Shown piece by piece: positions 1 to 11,900 of a stretch of 64,000 bases of DNA. The stretch is from Anniella stebbinsi (lineage: Eukaryota > Chordata > Lepidosauria > Squamata > Anniellidae), in NCBI GenBank assembly GCA_029215795.1, contig JARDYH010000007.1:60814763-60878762 (forward strand). Direction: 5' to 3'. The translations under genes were made by a program, and so were the position numbers. How positions within the stretch are numbered: position 1 is the first letter of the stretch; the number at the start of each line of letters is the position of its first letter. The notes under the pieces are model-generated. The model searched no databases. It had not been told where the DNA came from and saw nothing but the letters and a program-made list of their open reading frames with translations.

Positions 1-3000
1 AGAAACATCATTCAGAAGTATAGCAAACCTCACCTTTTTGGGGGTGGGGCAGGTGGGGAGAGGCTGGGATGGAGTAGAAAGTGGAGTTTACTTTTTTCTT
101 CTGACATCTAAGCAGATAAGAGTTCAAATGCCCAAGGATCACAATAATCAGGAGCTGGCATCTCTTTGCAGCGTCAGTGGGAATCTGAACAGCTCCTGGA
201 ATTGTGGATTCCTGGGCAGTGGAGGTCCAGGGCATTGAGAAAGAATTGCACGAGGAACCTCCTGGCTCTTCAGGTCAAAGGTGTGATGAAGGCCTTTCAG
301 ACGTTTGAAAGTACAGAGAGGCCTCGGTGGCGTGAACACTGAGCGCTAGAGTCTGCAACGCCTGGTTTTTGCCTTTTCTATAAGGGAAAAACTACATGTC
401 TCTATAGCTTTGCTTTTGCGGCTTTGGGGAATGTAAGGAAATATGGAAGCCAGGATGGGCATGCTTCAGCCCTGTAATTTAGACTGGTGCAGTTTCTCTC
501 CCCCCTGCCCCCCCCACCTTAGCCAGTATACTGGGGGAGGTCTCTAGAACTGGCCAATCTCCTTCAACCTTAGCAGTCTGGTGTCATTGGGAATGAATGT
601 ATTGGATTAGGCCTCCTGCCCCCAGGCACTCCTATGCTGCTTTTCAGTGGATGGGTTTTGTTTGCCGTATGCATATATCCAGCCTCTGATGTACACATCG
701 GCATGGGCAGCTCCCAAATCTGTCTCGCCATGCTGGTTTTGTTTATTTGAATGCCAAGCCTTTCCAACAATTTTACTACCTCTACCGTAGCTGTGTGTTT
801 TGATGGTTGCTGGTCAGGTAGCTTGCCGATGAAGGTTGAAAATGGAGGGCTTTTGTTCCCAATTCCTTGCGAGCCATCGTCAATTTTGGCCTTCTACGAA
901 TCTCTGGAATTCCGGTTGAATCCAGTAGAATTTGTGCTCTTCTCTTTCTCTCTTTTGCCCTGTAGAGACTTGAGATCTCCAACGAGATCGCATCTCATCT
1001 GCTTCTATTTCTTGGCTGTGGATAAGTACAGCAGCATATCTTAGCTGGTTGTAACTTTTAAGGGGAGAGAAATGCCTTACTAGTTTTATTTCCCCCTTTT
1101 TAAAAAATTTTTTCTCTTTTTTCGTATGTCAAGAGGCTGGTGGTGATGGGGTGGAGAGACATGAACTTTACAAAATTAACTGGATGTATGTATGTATTTT
1201 AAATCCTCTGTTCAATGCGATTATGCAAGACAGAGTTCTGGAGCTGAATGTAGTTTCCGATGCACCAGAGGGAACTTCAAGAGTGAGTATCAGGTGTAGT
1301 GTTTTAAGAATTCTGGGAAACTTGATGCAAAAGCTGCACTGTTGTATATATTTTTATGTAAAAAAGAAGCGTCCCGTTCAAAAGGGAGATGCCTTTGTTA
1401 TGCTGCACTTTTGAGTTCTTTACGTAAAGGGCATTTGAAGAGGCCACTCTCGAAAAGACACCGTGTGACATATTAGAGAAAATGACGGGTTTGAGAGAGT
1501 GGCATGGATAGACCTTCCCCACACCATATCCTGATGCTTCATTTTAAAATTGGGGAGGGTGGGAAAGAAAGACTAGCCCTCATTGTCAGCTATGATGAAG
1601 CAAGAGCTTCCTGGCCAAAGTAGATTGGGGGGTGGGGGGTGGACCACCTTTTGATATAATCAGGCCCAGGTGTAGTTTCGTCAAGCAGGCAGCTAACTTT
1701 CAGAGGTTTTCAGTGATCACCTCTGCATTACTTCCTGCTTTCCCCCCAGCAAACTGCTTGTATGACAGCCCAAATCTTTACTAATGGAGGAAGCAGTTAA
1801 CCCCAAAATAAACTGTAAGTTAACTGCTAGGTTGTTCATCCCCTAAACAACTCAGCATGCTGATTTCACGTTGTGCTTCACAACCTACAAAGGAGCCAAT
1901 CGTGGGTTGTGCTTTAAAATGGAAGAGGCTGCTGTTTCACAAGTAACCCCTCTGTGTTTGTACCGGAAAAAATAGAAGCCAGGGAGATGGTAACTTGTAG
2001 GTATCTCATCTTCTCTTCCTCCCTCTGACATGTCAGGATTATGCAGGACCATTCATATTCCAAGATTTAGAGTAGCTTTCCGGGGTGTGATTGAGTTTTC
2101 ATTCCTCTGAAAGACACCTCTCCCCACCATGAGGTTTGAGAACGTTTGCCCATAGTGTGACATCTCACTCCCCGTGTCCTTCCTTAGCATTGGTCATGGC
2201 TGTGTCAATGAGAGTCATAGTGTGTTGACGTCACATTGCGTGGGGACGTTCACTGGAAATTTCAGGTCATCAGAGGAAGAACAAGCCATTGGGATGTCTT
2301 TGACGAAGTCTAGGTCTACTCTAAGAGGCCCCTTCGATTTGAGTTGCATTAATTAGTTCTTCTCCCCTGGTGGGCTTGTCTCATTTTGTCATTTCCCTAC
2401 ATTTCGATCGTAAGTTTTCATTTCTCGACATTTCCTTCACTGATAGCAAAAGAGGGTGGTTGTGGTGTGAAGGGCAGCGCCTCAGCATTAGTAACTTTTT
2501 CTTGCTTTCCTAAGGGAAACAAGTCAACTTTGTACAATCGTAGCCTTCTGTTTAGATATCCCTCGCCACCAGCCCCAGCCTCCCCCCAGGATGTCATCTG
2601 TTTTATTTGGAGCCATCAGAAAATCTTCATCAAGTCCTCTAGGCACCAAATCTTAGGTCTAGCCCTCCGTTCTCAGTCTCTTGTTCAGACATAGCTGAGC
2701 AATACCTTCCACCTGAATATCTTAAGAAGAATATCTTCTTTGTACCCACACCTGCATAGCTTAAAAAGAACCTAATGCCTTTTCAAAGCTTGCACTACTA
2801 GTAGAAATACATGAATAAGAGATCTGCTAGGTTGACAGTGGTTTTATCGACTCTGCCTTTCAGCCACATTTTCAGCTTGCGATTAGGGCTTTCGTATTAC
2901 TTGCTATCTGCAGGCATAAAAGGACTTGTTATCCTTGCAGATATGCCTGAATATTTTGTGTGAGGGGAATGAAGCTATGAATTGCAAGGCTCTGAAGTCA

Positions 3001-3886
3001 GTCTTGGCAGTTCACAGCTCTGTTGTGCATCTAGTAGCATGTACTGCTGATCTTTAGGATTCCCCTGTAGGTAGGTGCAAGATCAGCTAGTGGGTGCAAT
3101 CCTTAGCAAAACAATTCTGCAGAGCCTAGTGTCATTGAAACGAAAATTATAATGGTGGGTGTCCCCTTCTTGCTTCTTTTAACCCCTTTCCTCATCCTTT
3201 ACTCCATTAGGGGCTGGTTGTCATTCCATATCTTCATACTGCCTCTTCCAGGGCAAAACAACACCGAATTACTGGATTTGCCCAACAAAAAACCTTACAA
3301 GGCTGCTACGTGACTAAGCACAAAGGCAGATGGTGTGTGGCCTGCCCTCTGGCAGCCTGCTTTTAAAGATGCCGCCTTGATTTGTGGAAGAAGACAAGTT
3401 AGCCTTGTGTTTTCATCCTGCAAGCTTCGAAAGGCCAGAGCAAACATAATCACTGCTGTCCCCAACCACAGCTAACAGACTGTGAGCTCTCTGCAAGTTC
3501 ACGTGTCCCCCCCCCCCCCCCACAGTCCCTCGTCAGCTTTAACCATAGTGCAATGTTACATCCACACTGAAGGTAATGCTGATGGGGCAAACCAGCTGCA
3601 AGCCCTGGTTTAAAAGCTAACCATGGTCAGCTGTAAACTCGTGGCAGGCTTCCTACACCAGAGTAAACGCTGATGTAGGAAAGGAATTGATATGGGATTG
3701 TGTGGCAGTAGAACGGGGCCCATAAGGAGCTCCCAATCTTGCATCGTACTTAAAAGATGAGTTTTAATGTGTGCGGTGAGCTAAAGACGGAGGCAGAGCC
3801 CTCACCCAGTAAGGACTGCTTATGGACTAGAGCTTCATTTAGGCATTCCGTCACTGAGTAGTTAGCAAATTCTAGTTATTATCCAG

Positions 3887-3890
<4 letters not shown>

Positions 3891-3934
<44 letters not shown>
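3891..3934. repeat. (TA)n microsatellite
   Basis: About 22 uninterrupted TA dinucleotides. The reverse reading gives an isoleucine-tyrosine run that is not a protein. Confidence 0.97.
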
Positions 3935-3937
<3 letters not shown>

Positions 3938-4468
3938 GCCGTTCTACTGGAACGGGACATGTAGGTGAGGCAAACGTGCCACAACAGGAAATGCAACTCC
4001 AGCATAATCAGCCCCTCGAGGTAGGTGAATTGGTACTTGCTTTTCACAGGCAAAGACGGCTGCTCTTTTGAGTTGAGCCGCTGCCAATAGGCTTCCAGTT
4101 GCAACATTAGGAACTGCAGCCTTCCTCAGCGGAGCAGAGGACCACGAGCCCCTTGTCCCATAATTCTGCCTCTTGTGCTCTTCATCCACCATCTATTACT
4201 CAGTCTCTCCCTGTCTCTGTCCCAAACTGGATTGGGCCGCCAGATCTCTTGGAACTTTCCCCGCTCCAAACGGCTTCTCTCATTACTGCATGTTAAGTTT
4301 CTCGTCCGTACCTGTATGTGCGCAACACTTTTGCGTAGGCAGTAGTTAGGAGAAAAAAAACAAAAAAACAAAATATGGGCGTGTCTCTGTTGAAGAAATC
4401 TGAGCAGCATGCCTTCCTGTGTGTTAGTGCTGTTAAGGTGTGTACTGCACAAGAGCTTGAGAAACAAT

Positions 4469-4474
4469 AATAAA
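4469..4474 (+). promoter_or_regulatory. Candidate plus-strand poly(A) signal
   Basis: Consensus AATAAA close to an A-rich stretch at about 4496-4522. It could end the transcript of a plus-strand neighbour converging on SHMT1. No coding evidence supports that gene inside the window. Confidence 0.35.
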
Positions 4475-4522
4475 ACACCCAGTGACTACAATGGAGAAAA
4501 AAATGTACATTAAAAAAAAAAA

Positions 4523-5310
4523 GAAATTATTTATTTGGGTTCAAATATTTTTGAAACACAAAAACAAAATATCTGTTGTATTTTTTAAAGCTTATATAAC
4601 CCTTGGCAGATATTGTGGTTAAATTCTTAATTTTATTGTGCTTAGTAAAAATTGTCCTGACTCTGCTTCTTGGCTCATTTGTCTGATACGAACTGGAGGT
4701 GGGGAATGATCTGGAAAATGCAAAACAATGCAGCTCAGCAGGACACGCAGTCTCCTTTGGATGAGGATAGACCAGATTTTGCCTCCCTGGGGTAGTCTGT
4801 GCTGCTGCTTTTATGAAATCAGACCCGAGGTGGGTTTGCTTAAACTCCACTCACTCTTTGGCAAGGAAAATGTGCATCAGTTGCTATTGCACAGGTAACT
4901 ATTATGGAAAAGAGCCCTGAAAGTAGAAACGGGCCCTTTCCTTTGTGATACATCCCTGAAATCCCCGTAGCCTACCAAGAAGGCAGTCTTGGAACTGTAT
5001 CTAAAGCACAAAGCCACATCAAACAGGTTGGCTTTGGGACATGAGTTGGGTGCGCATTTTCTGACACGAATGCAAGTTTGGGAAACTGAGAAAAACCCGG
5101 TTCTGTCAATGAGTAGATGATGGAACAAGACGCCCTACAAGCCATGAAACTGGGATGGAGTGGGTTTAACAAAATTCGCACATCTCTACTCACGGCACAT
5201 TTGACTTGTCTGGTCAAATCTAAGAGGGAGCTGGAAGTCACCGTTGGCAGAGTATTACCCTCTCACTTCCTTTTCTACTTTGAGATCAACTTCACTGTTG
5301 GTAAGGGCTG
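4523..5310. other. Intergenic gap between convergent transcripts
   Basis: No gene or repeat family recognised. It lies between the candidate plus-strand poly(A) signal at 4469 and the SHMT1 poly(A) signal at 5331. Confidence 0.5.
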
Positions 5311-5736
5311 ATCCTGTATACTCTATATATTTTATTGACCTGAGATTTCAACTGGAGGGGGGGTGGCATCTGCTCAACACTATTTTGCAGGGATGTCCCA
5401 TTAATGCTGTTAATAATAACCCCACCGATTGAGGGTTTTAAACTCTGTTGGATGTGTGTCGGATTCCTTCTGGGCTCTGTAATCCTTGCACCATATTGAA
5501 AAAAAGGGTGGGGGGAGGTTGGTGAAAGAGCAAATCGTCACAGCAGCCTTTGCTTGCGAGACAGTAAAGAAGAGGAGGAGAATGGCGGCCAGGGGGGGTG
5601 GGGGAGCATTTGAAGTGCCTGGCTTTATTCCTCCCAGATCCCGTTTGCACGAGGAAAGCTTGACAAGGCGACAGAAGCTTTGCAGCAGCCAGGAGGCAAC
5701 CCCGCCCACCAGGGCTGACCGCCTCACAACATCCCT
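5311..5736 (-). other. SHMT1: SHMT1 3' UTR
   Basis: Minus-strand sequence after the TAA at 5737-5739. The first good AATAAA in this orientation is at 5331-5336 (TTTATT on the plus strand), giving a 3' UTR of roughly 0.4 kb. A purine-rich segment near 5500-5600 is the only other compositional feature. Confidence 0.6.
5331..5336 (-). promoter_or_regulatory. SHMT1: SHMT1 poly(A) signal
   Basis: AATAAA on the minus strand, about 400 bases after the SHMT1 stop codon. Confidence 0.55.
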
Positions 5737-5909
5737 TTATAGAACCGGCAGGCCAGGGAGCGGAAAGGAATCTGCAAAGGCCTCCACCTCCTCCTTGAGA
5801 GCCTTCAGCGGGGCTTGGTACTTTTTGTCAGACATCAGTTTCTCTTTAAACTCTCTCAGGGTCGCTTTGGGGCTCATGTCATTCTGAACCTGCAAGGTGA
5901 GCTCGATAC
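5737..5909 (-). CDS. SHMT1: SHMT1 terminal coding exon (residues 430-486 and stop)
   Basis: Encodes IELTLQVQ to the C-terminus FPLPGLPVL, followed by TAA at 5737-5739. The last two residues differ from the human ending; the rest aligns. Acceptor AG at 5910-5911. Confidence 0.95.
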
Positions 5910-8900
5910 CTGGATGGGGCAATACAGACACCTGGATCAAAATCAGTTGCATGCCTGCAAGTGGGGGAAGGGGGGAACTGACTGGGGCTATCAAGCGACT
6001 CAAGAACGACCGGCTTGCTACTTTGATGGATCACTAAAACCTCAGTATAAGCGTAGAACAGGAGTGCAGAACCGCTGTCCGTACGAGGGCCAAATTCGAT
6101 TTTTGAGAAGCTCTCGGGTTGCATTCCAGTGGCCGGCGGGGCAGGACCCAAAATACAAAAAAAGGCACCAGCTTGTTTTAGCTTAAAGCTCTCGCTGCCA
6201 GTAAATGAGCCTTAGGAGAGGCATTTCCACGTTTCAGAATGGGGAAAAACTACAGAGAAGTTTGGAAACCACCGAAGGGTGTTTAGGATACCAGGCCACG
6301 CCGGAGGGCTGGATTTTGTCCTGTGGATCTGCCGCCCTGGCACAGAGTGACAAAGCTTAGTGGTAGAGACATGAGGGCTACCTCTTTGCCGCTTCTGCAT
6401 CCTCGTTGGCCATATCTCTCCAAAGACAAGTGTTTTGATTGGTTCAGATCACTGCTATTCAACCCTCAAAAAGGGAAAGGGTTCTTTTTGCTTGCTGTGG
6501 GGCCTGCCGCCTTGCCCAGCCAGCTGCCACAGCGCTTCCTTTTACTAGCGAGGAGGCTGCTGCTGCTGCTGCCGCTGCCTTTAGAGAGTCATTAGGGGAC
6601 CCTCGTGGACTGCAGGGCCCCGGACCCTGGCACACACATGACCTACCTTTATGAATGAAGTGAGCAACTTTTTGGAAGTCCTCTTCCATGAATCCCCTGG
6701 AAGTAAGAGCCGGCGTACCCAATCTCAAGCCACTGGGGCGCAAAGCGCTTTTGTCGCCTAGCAAGAGGGAAGAATTCATGAATAAAATCAAACGAAACCA
6801 GAGTTAAAGGTTGCAATAGATAATTCTGTGAAAACTGAGGACAGCAGTAATTCTTGGCTATCTAACTCAGTATCTTTTATATCGCCAAGTTGTTACTTGT
6901 CTTCCTGCCTTGAATTTCTGCAGAAGTGGGGTGAGGCCACAACTCGGCGGGGAGAGCCCCTCCTCCTGCAGGAGCCCTCAAGTCCCATCTCTGGCGCTTC
7001 CAGCGAAAGGGAGCTCAACTCTTAGGAGACCCTTCTCTGCCTTGGAGAGCAGTTGCCCACGGGAGTAGGCAGGGCCAGGCCAGGCCAGGCGGATCAATGG
7101 CTCTGACTTGGGACAAGGCGGTTCGTAGCTAGTTGAGCAAGAGGCCTTGAACTCTTTGGGGCCCAGAGCACGTGCCTTGCATGCAGAAGGTCCCACGTTC
7201 AATCTATTAAAAGGGCCACGAGTAGCAGGGCTGGGAGAGACCCTTCCTCATCTGACACCCTGGAGAACCACCGCCAACGAAGGCAGAGCTCCAGGGCTAA
7301 ATGGACTGTTGGTCCAGCTCAGTAAAAAAGCAGTTCCCTAAGCTCTACTGTCAGGCTGGGGAAGATGGGGGCGGCTAAAGGCCTTGATTAGAGGATATGC
7401 TAGCTATGCTTTTTGGGGGGGGGGTGCCCCGTGATTTTTTTTTAAAAAATCAAGTCAGCCTTCGAACAGCACGTCAAGGTAGTTTACAAGCATTTCTAAA
7501 AGGCGGAAGACAATGCTATATATATATATATAGCATCTCAGTGGGTCATTTATGAAATGCACCCTGCCCATTTCTAAGGGCACCTTTCCCCCCCCCCCCC
7601 CCAGCTATGTCATACGGCCCCCACCACACCCAGGCAGCATGTTGCGGGGCATGTTTCACCACCCGAAGCATCACAAACTTCTCGATCATCCCAGAGCGCA
7701 GGACACGGAATGATGGGCTCAAGTGACAGGAAGCCGGATTCCGGCTGGACATCAGGAAAAATGTCCTGTTAGAGCAGTATGATAATGGAACCTGTGACCT
7801 AGGGAGGTCGTGGGCTCTCCCACCCTAGAGGCCTTCAAGAGGCAGCCGGACAGCCATCAGGGATGTTTTGAGGTGGATTCCTGCATTGAGCAGGGGGTTG
7901 GACTCGATGGCCTTAGAGGCCCCTTCCACCTCTCCTGTTCTATGATTCTATGAAACAGGGCCTCCTCTGCTTTGGCTACCCTCACCTGGACAGGTGTTCT
8001 TGTTGCACGCGATTGCGCAGAGCTCTAGGACCCGTTCAGCTCGTCCTCCATCTGTGCCTCGATTGCGCAGGTCCACCAGGATCAAGTGGTTGTCAGAGCC
8101 ACCTGGGAAGAAAAGCCAGATGGAACAGTGATTTATTCGTGCTGTCTGACATTGGTGATGATGGTGTGGGAAGGAGACCATCTTTTCCTCTTCCCTCCCC
8201 TTCTCTTTTTCCTTGTGTGTCACGTATTTTTAGATTGTATGCCTGTGGGAGTTGTAGTCCAACACATCTGGAGGGCACCATTTGGGGGAAACCGACCCAC
8301 AGATTTCACAGTCCATGCTTTTAGGGTGCAATCCTATGGATGTTTATGCAGAAAAAAATCCTACAACTCCCAGCATCCCTCAGTCAGGAAGTCATAGGAC
8401 TTTTTCTGTCTAAACATACCTGGGATTGCACCCTTAGACACATGACCATGAACTTGCTCTACTGACCTACTGGCATCCCTGGCAAAATACAGCTTCATTT
8501 ATTTAAAACATTTTTATCCCACCCCTGAGTCCAAAAGGTCCACCAGAGCAGCTTACATGCACTTAGTAAAACAAGATAGAGTTACAATCTAAAATTAAGT
8601 GCCAGCACCACCCAAGACAAGTCCCAACAGAAATCCAATTAGATGGCTCAAATAGGTGATCCCAACTACATTCCCCTAAAGCAGAGATGACTAGCTATCA
8701 GCCTCTGCCCCAGCTCTAGCCCCCAAGTGGCCACACCAAGTATTAACTGAGGTGTAGCAAAACGTTCACGCTCCTAGTCTTGCTTCTACGTAAAAGCAGT
8801 GGCCGTGACCATCTGCCTCTGGCCCTTCCTGGCAGCTTAAGTCCGCAACGGGCGCGAGGCAGAATCGCCTTCGATCACCTCCCTGGGGCCTCGCAGCAGC

Positions 8901-11900
8901 AAGAGGCAGGAGGAGATCTGGCAAGAGGCAGGTGCGCAGGGCGGCAGCTTCTTACCAGTGACAATGTGGTACCCGAAGCCCACGAGTGCCTTTGAGAGCG
9001 CCTTACAGTTGGCAATGACCTGCTTCTGATATGCTTTGAATTCCGGAGTCATGGCTTGCTTCAGAGCGACGGCAATTCCTGGCCAAAACAGAAAAGGAAA
9101 TGCGCTTGCAGGACAGGGAGGCAGAAGCGAGGGAGGGAGGAGCCTTTAAGTGCAAGTGATGCACACAAATTGGGGCAGATTCATCAAAGGGGGCAGGAGG
9201 GCTGCTTGTGGGTTTCCCGTGGCCAGTTGGTCGGCCACAGTGTGAACAACATGCCGGAGATTCCGGACAAATCAAAGGAAGGACTTCTTCACACAGCGCA
9301 TAGGGAAATGGTGGAATTCACTGCCACAAGACGTCGTGACAGCCACCAATTTGGATGGCTTTAAAAGGGGGTAGGATCAATTCCTGGAGGAGGAGAAGGC
9401 TATCCAGGGCTACTAGCCCTGATGGCTAGGTGCTACCTCCAGTAACAGAGGTGGTAAGCCTGTGTGCACCAATTGGTGGGGTACATGGGTGGGAGGGTGC
9501 TGTTGTACAGTGTCCTGCTTTGAGGGTCCCTGGTCGACAGCTGGTTGGCCACTGTGTGAACAGAGTGCTGGACTAGATGGACCCTCGGTCTGATCCAGAA
9601 TGGCACTTCTGATGTTCTCATGACTGAATGGACCCTTGATCTGATCCAACGAGGGCTCTTCTTACATTCCTATGTTCTTAAAAGATTCAGGGTTTGAAAA
9701 AAGTCTGAGCTGCCAAAGGATAATTTCAGAGCAGCTCGCACAGAGAACTTGCAGGCGCCAGAGCTGCACAGAGGCCTGCTGGAGGAAGGTTTCCTCAAAT
9801 TGCCTATGTGTGGTTCCCATCCCCACCCCATGATCCGATTATGTTCTTTCTGGAGAGCCTCTCACCTGCAATGGCGTGGTTGTGGGGCCCGCCCTGTAAA
9901 CCAGGAAACACCGCTTGGTTGATGAGGCTTTCAAGGTTGTAGGGGATTTCCTTCCCAGTTTTCGGATCCACGCTGCGGACACCTGAAGAGAAAGGAAGGA
10001 GGGGGGCTGTTCTCACTGGTGCCGACCTTGCAGATGTTTGGAATTGGATGCTGAGCTCCAAAGGCCATCGGCAATATGCAAAGCTGAAATGGAGAGAGAC
10101 CCCTGCTCTAGGGAAGAAGGTCTCAGGCCCAAGGCAGACCTCTCCAACCTGGAATTAGTTGGTTCCTACCATTCCTAACCATTGGACATGCTGGTTGGGG
10201 CTGATGGGAGTCATAGTCCAGAACGTCTGGAGGGATGGAGGTTGGGGTAAGGTGGGTCTATGGCAGGGGTGGTTGAATCCCTTTCGTCCAGAGGGCTGAA
10301 TGCAAATGGAGGGGAGCTCTTGGAGGCAAACGGGGTGAGGGTGAGGACCGCAGGGATGAGGGCAAAAAGGCAAAGCATGCAAGCCTATTTTAGTTTAAAG
10401 CTCTTGCTGCCAGTCACTTAAGAGATACGTTTCAACCTGTTAGAGTGGGGAAAATACAGCCCAAAAGCCAGTAAGTGATGGGTGGCCAGGGGAAGGGGGT
10501 GGGCTAAGGGAGGGTGGTGTTACTATTTAGAGAATCTCGGCGAGTCAGGCTGGGAGTGCAGGAGGGCTGGATTTGCCCCCCGGGCCTGGGGGTCCCACAC
10601 TCCTGGTCTAGGTCCACCTTGCCCTTGGGATAACTGGCCTTGGTTTGGCATTGCAGCCCTCACCTTTCCGGTAGAAGATCATCCCGGCGCGGCAGCCTCG
10701 CAGGGTTTTGTGGGTCGTGGTGGAGACCACATCGCAGTGTTCAAAGGGCGACGGTACCACACCGGCTGCCACCAAGCCGCTGATGTGGGCCATGTCGGCC
10801 ATCAGGCACGCCCCGTTCTCGTCCGCGATCTTCCTCATGCGGGCGTACTCCAGGTTCCGCGAGTAGCAGCTGACACCTAGGGCAGAAGAAACCCATCAGG
10901 ACACCTGGGGCTGGTTTCCCAAAGGACTGAGGGGCAGGTGATCCATGCTCTTCTGCAGGGAAGTGTGGAGGAAGGCAGCAGCAAGGAGAAGCAGAAAGGG
11001 GGGGGGGGTCCACAAAGGCCAAATCCTGAGATAGTCCTGCTGACATGGGGTGGGGGAATATCCCTCAGATCCAAGAGTGCAACTTCTAACGAAGGATTTC
11101 TGAACATGGCCAAAAAGACATGAGTTTATGTCTGTATCAAGAAGCTGCATCTTTTTTCATTCTTACTCTAGAGTAGGCACAGGGGCCTGAACCGGATCCT
11201 TAAAGCTCATGCTATGGTCCCAATTTGAACTGAACCCCCTTGTGCCTACTCTCAAGTAAAAAAGAGAAAGAAGATGCAGGTGTTAGATACAAATTTAAGG
11301 TAACATCTGTTTTGGCCTCTAGCCGTCACGGAGAGGGTCTCTCACTCCGCCAGCTCACCTGCAATGATCAACTTGGGATGGAACAAGCGCGCATTTTCCT
11401 CCAGTCGGTCATAGTCAATGTAGCCCGTTTCAGGGTTGACCTGTTGAGGAGGAAGAGAAGAAAAAAAAGGGCTCAGCAGGTACGGCGCTTCCACCTTCCG
11501 AAGCTAAGGGGCGATGGACAGAGGAGGAAGACAGGCAGCTTGATCCTGATGGCCCCCACCACCAGGCTTAAGTCCCATTCATTTCAATGGGTCTACTCTA
11601 AGCAGGACTTTAGTTGGATTCTACCCTGAGATTTCAGCAGACCTTGAAGGTGGACTGTACAAAGGGTGAAAGCCGTCCTCTGCCTCAGGCCCATCAAGGC
11701 TTTCTTAAGCTTACATTTCCAAAAGGGTACAAGAGGCCCCATGATCCCTGCCTTGCTGCTCTCATTGCGGAACCACATGCTGAATCAGCTGCCAGGGCGC
11801 TGTGCCAAGAAGAGGGACGTGGCTAACACAAACCCAGCTCCTGTACAGCCCTCCGGCTGCATTGCTTCAACACAGGCCCTGATAGGATCATAGGATTTCA

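Larger units (their letters stand above)
1..4500 (+). other. Non-coding stretch, possible 3' UTR of an upstream plus-strand gene (SMCR8 by synteny)
   Basis: No open frame here resembles a known protein and almost no interspersed repeat is visible, which is unusual for this window. A plus-strand AATAAA lies at 4469-4474, followed by A-rich sequence. In human, SMCR8 sits tail to tail with SHMT1 and has a long 3' UTR; the same arrangement would put its 3' UTR here. That identity is inference only, since no SMCR8 coding sequence is in the window. Confidence 0.3.
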
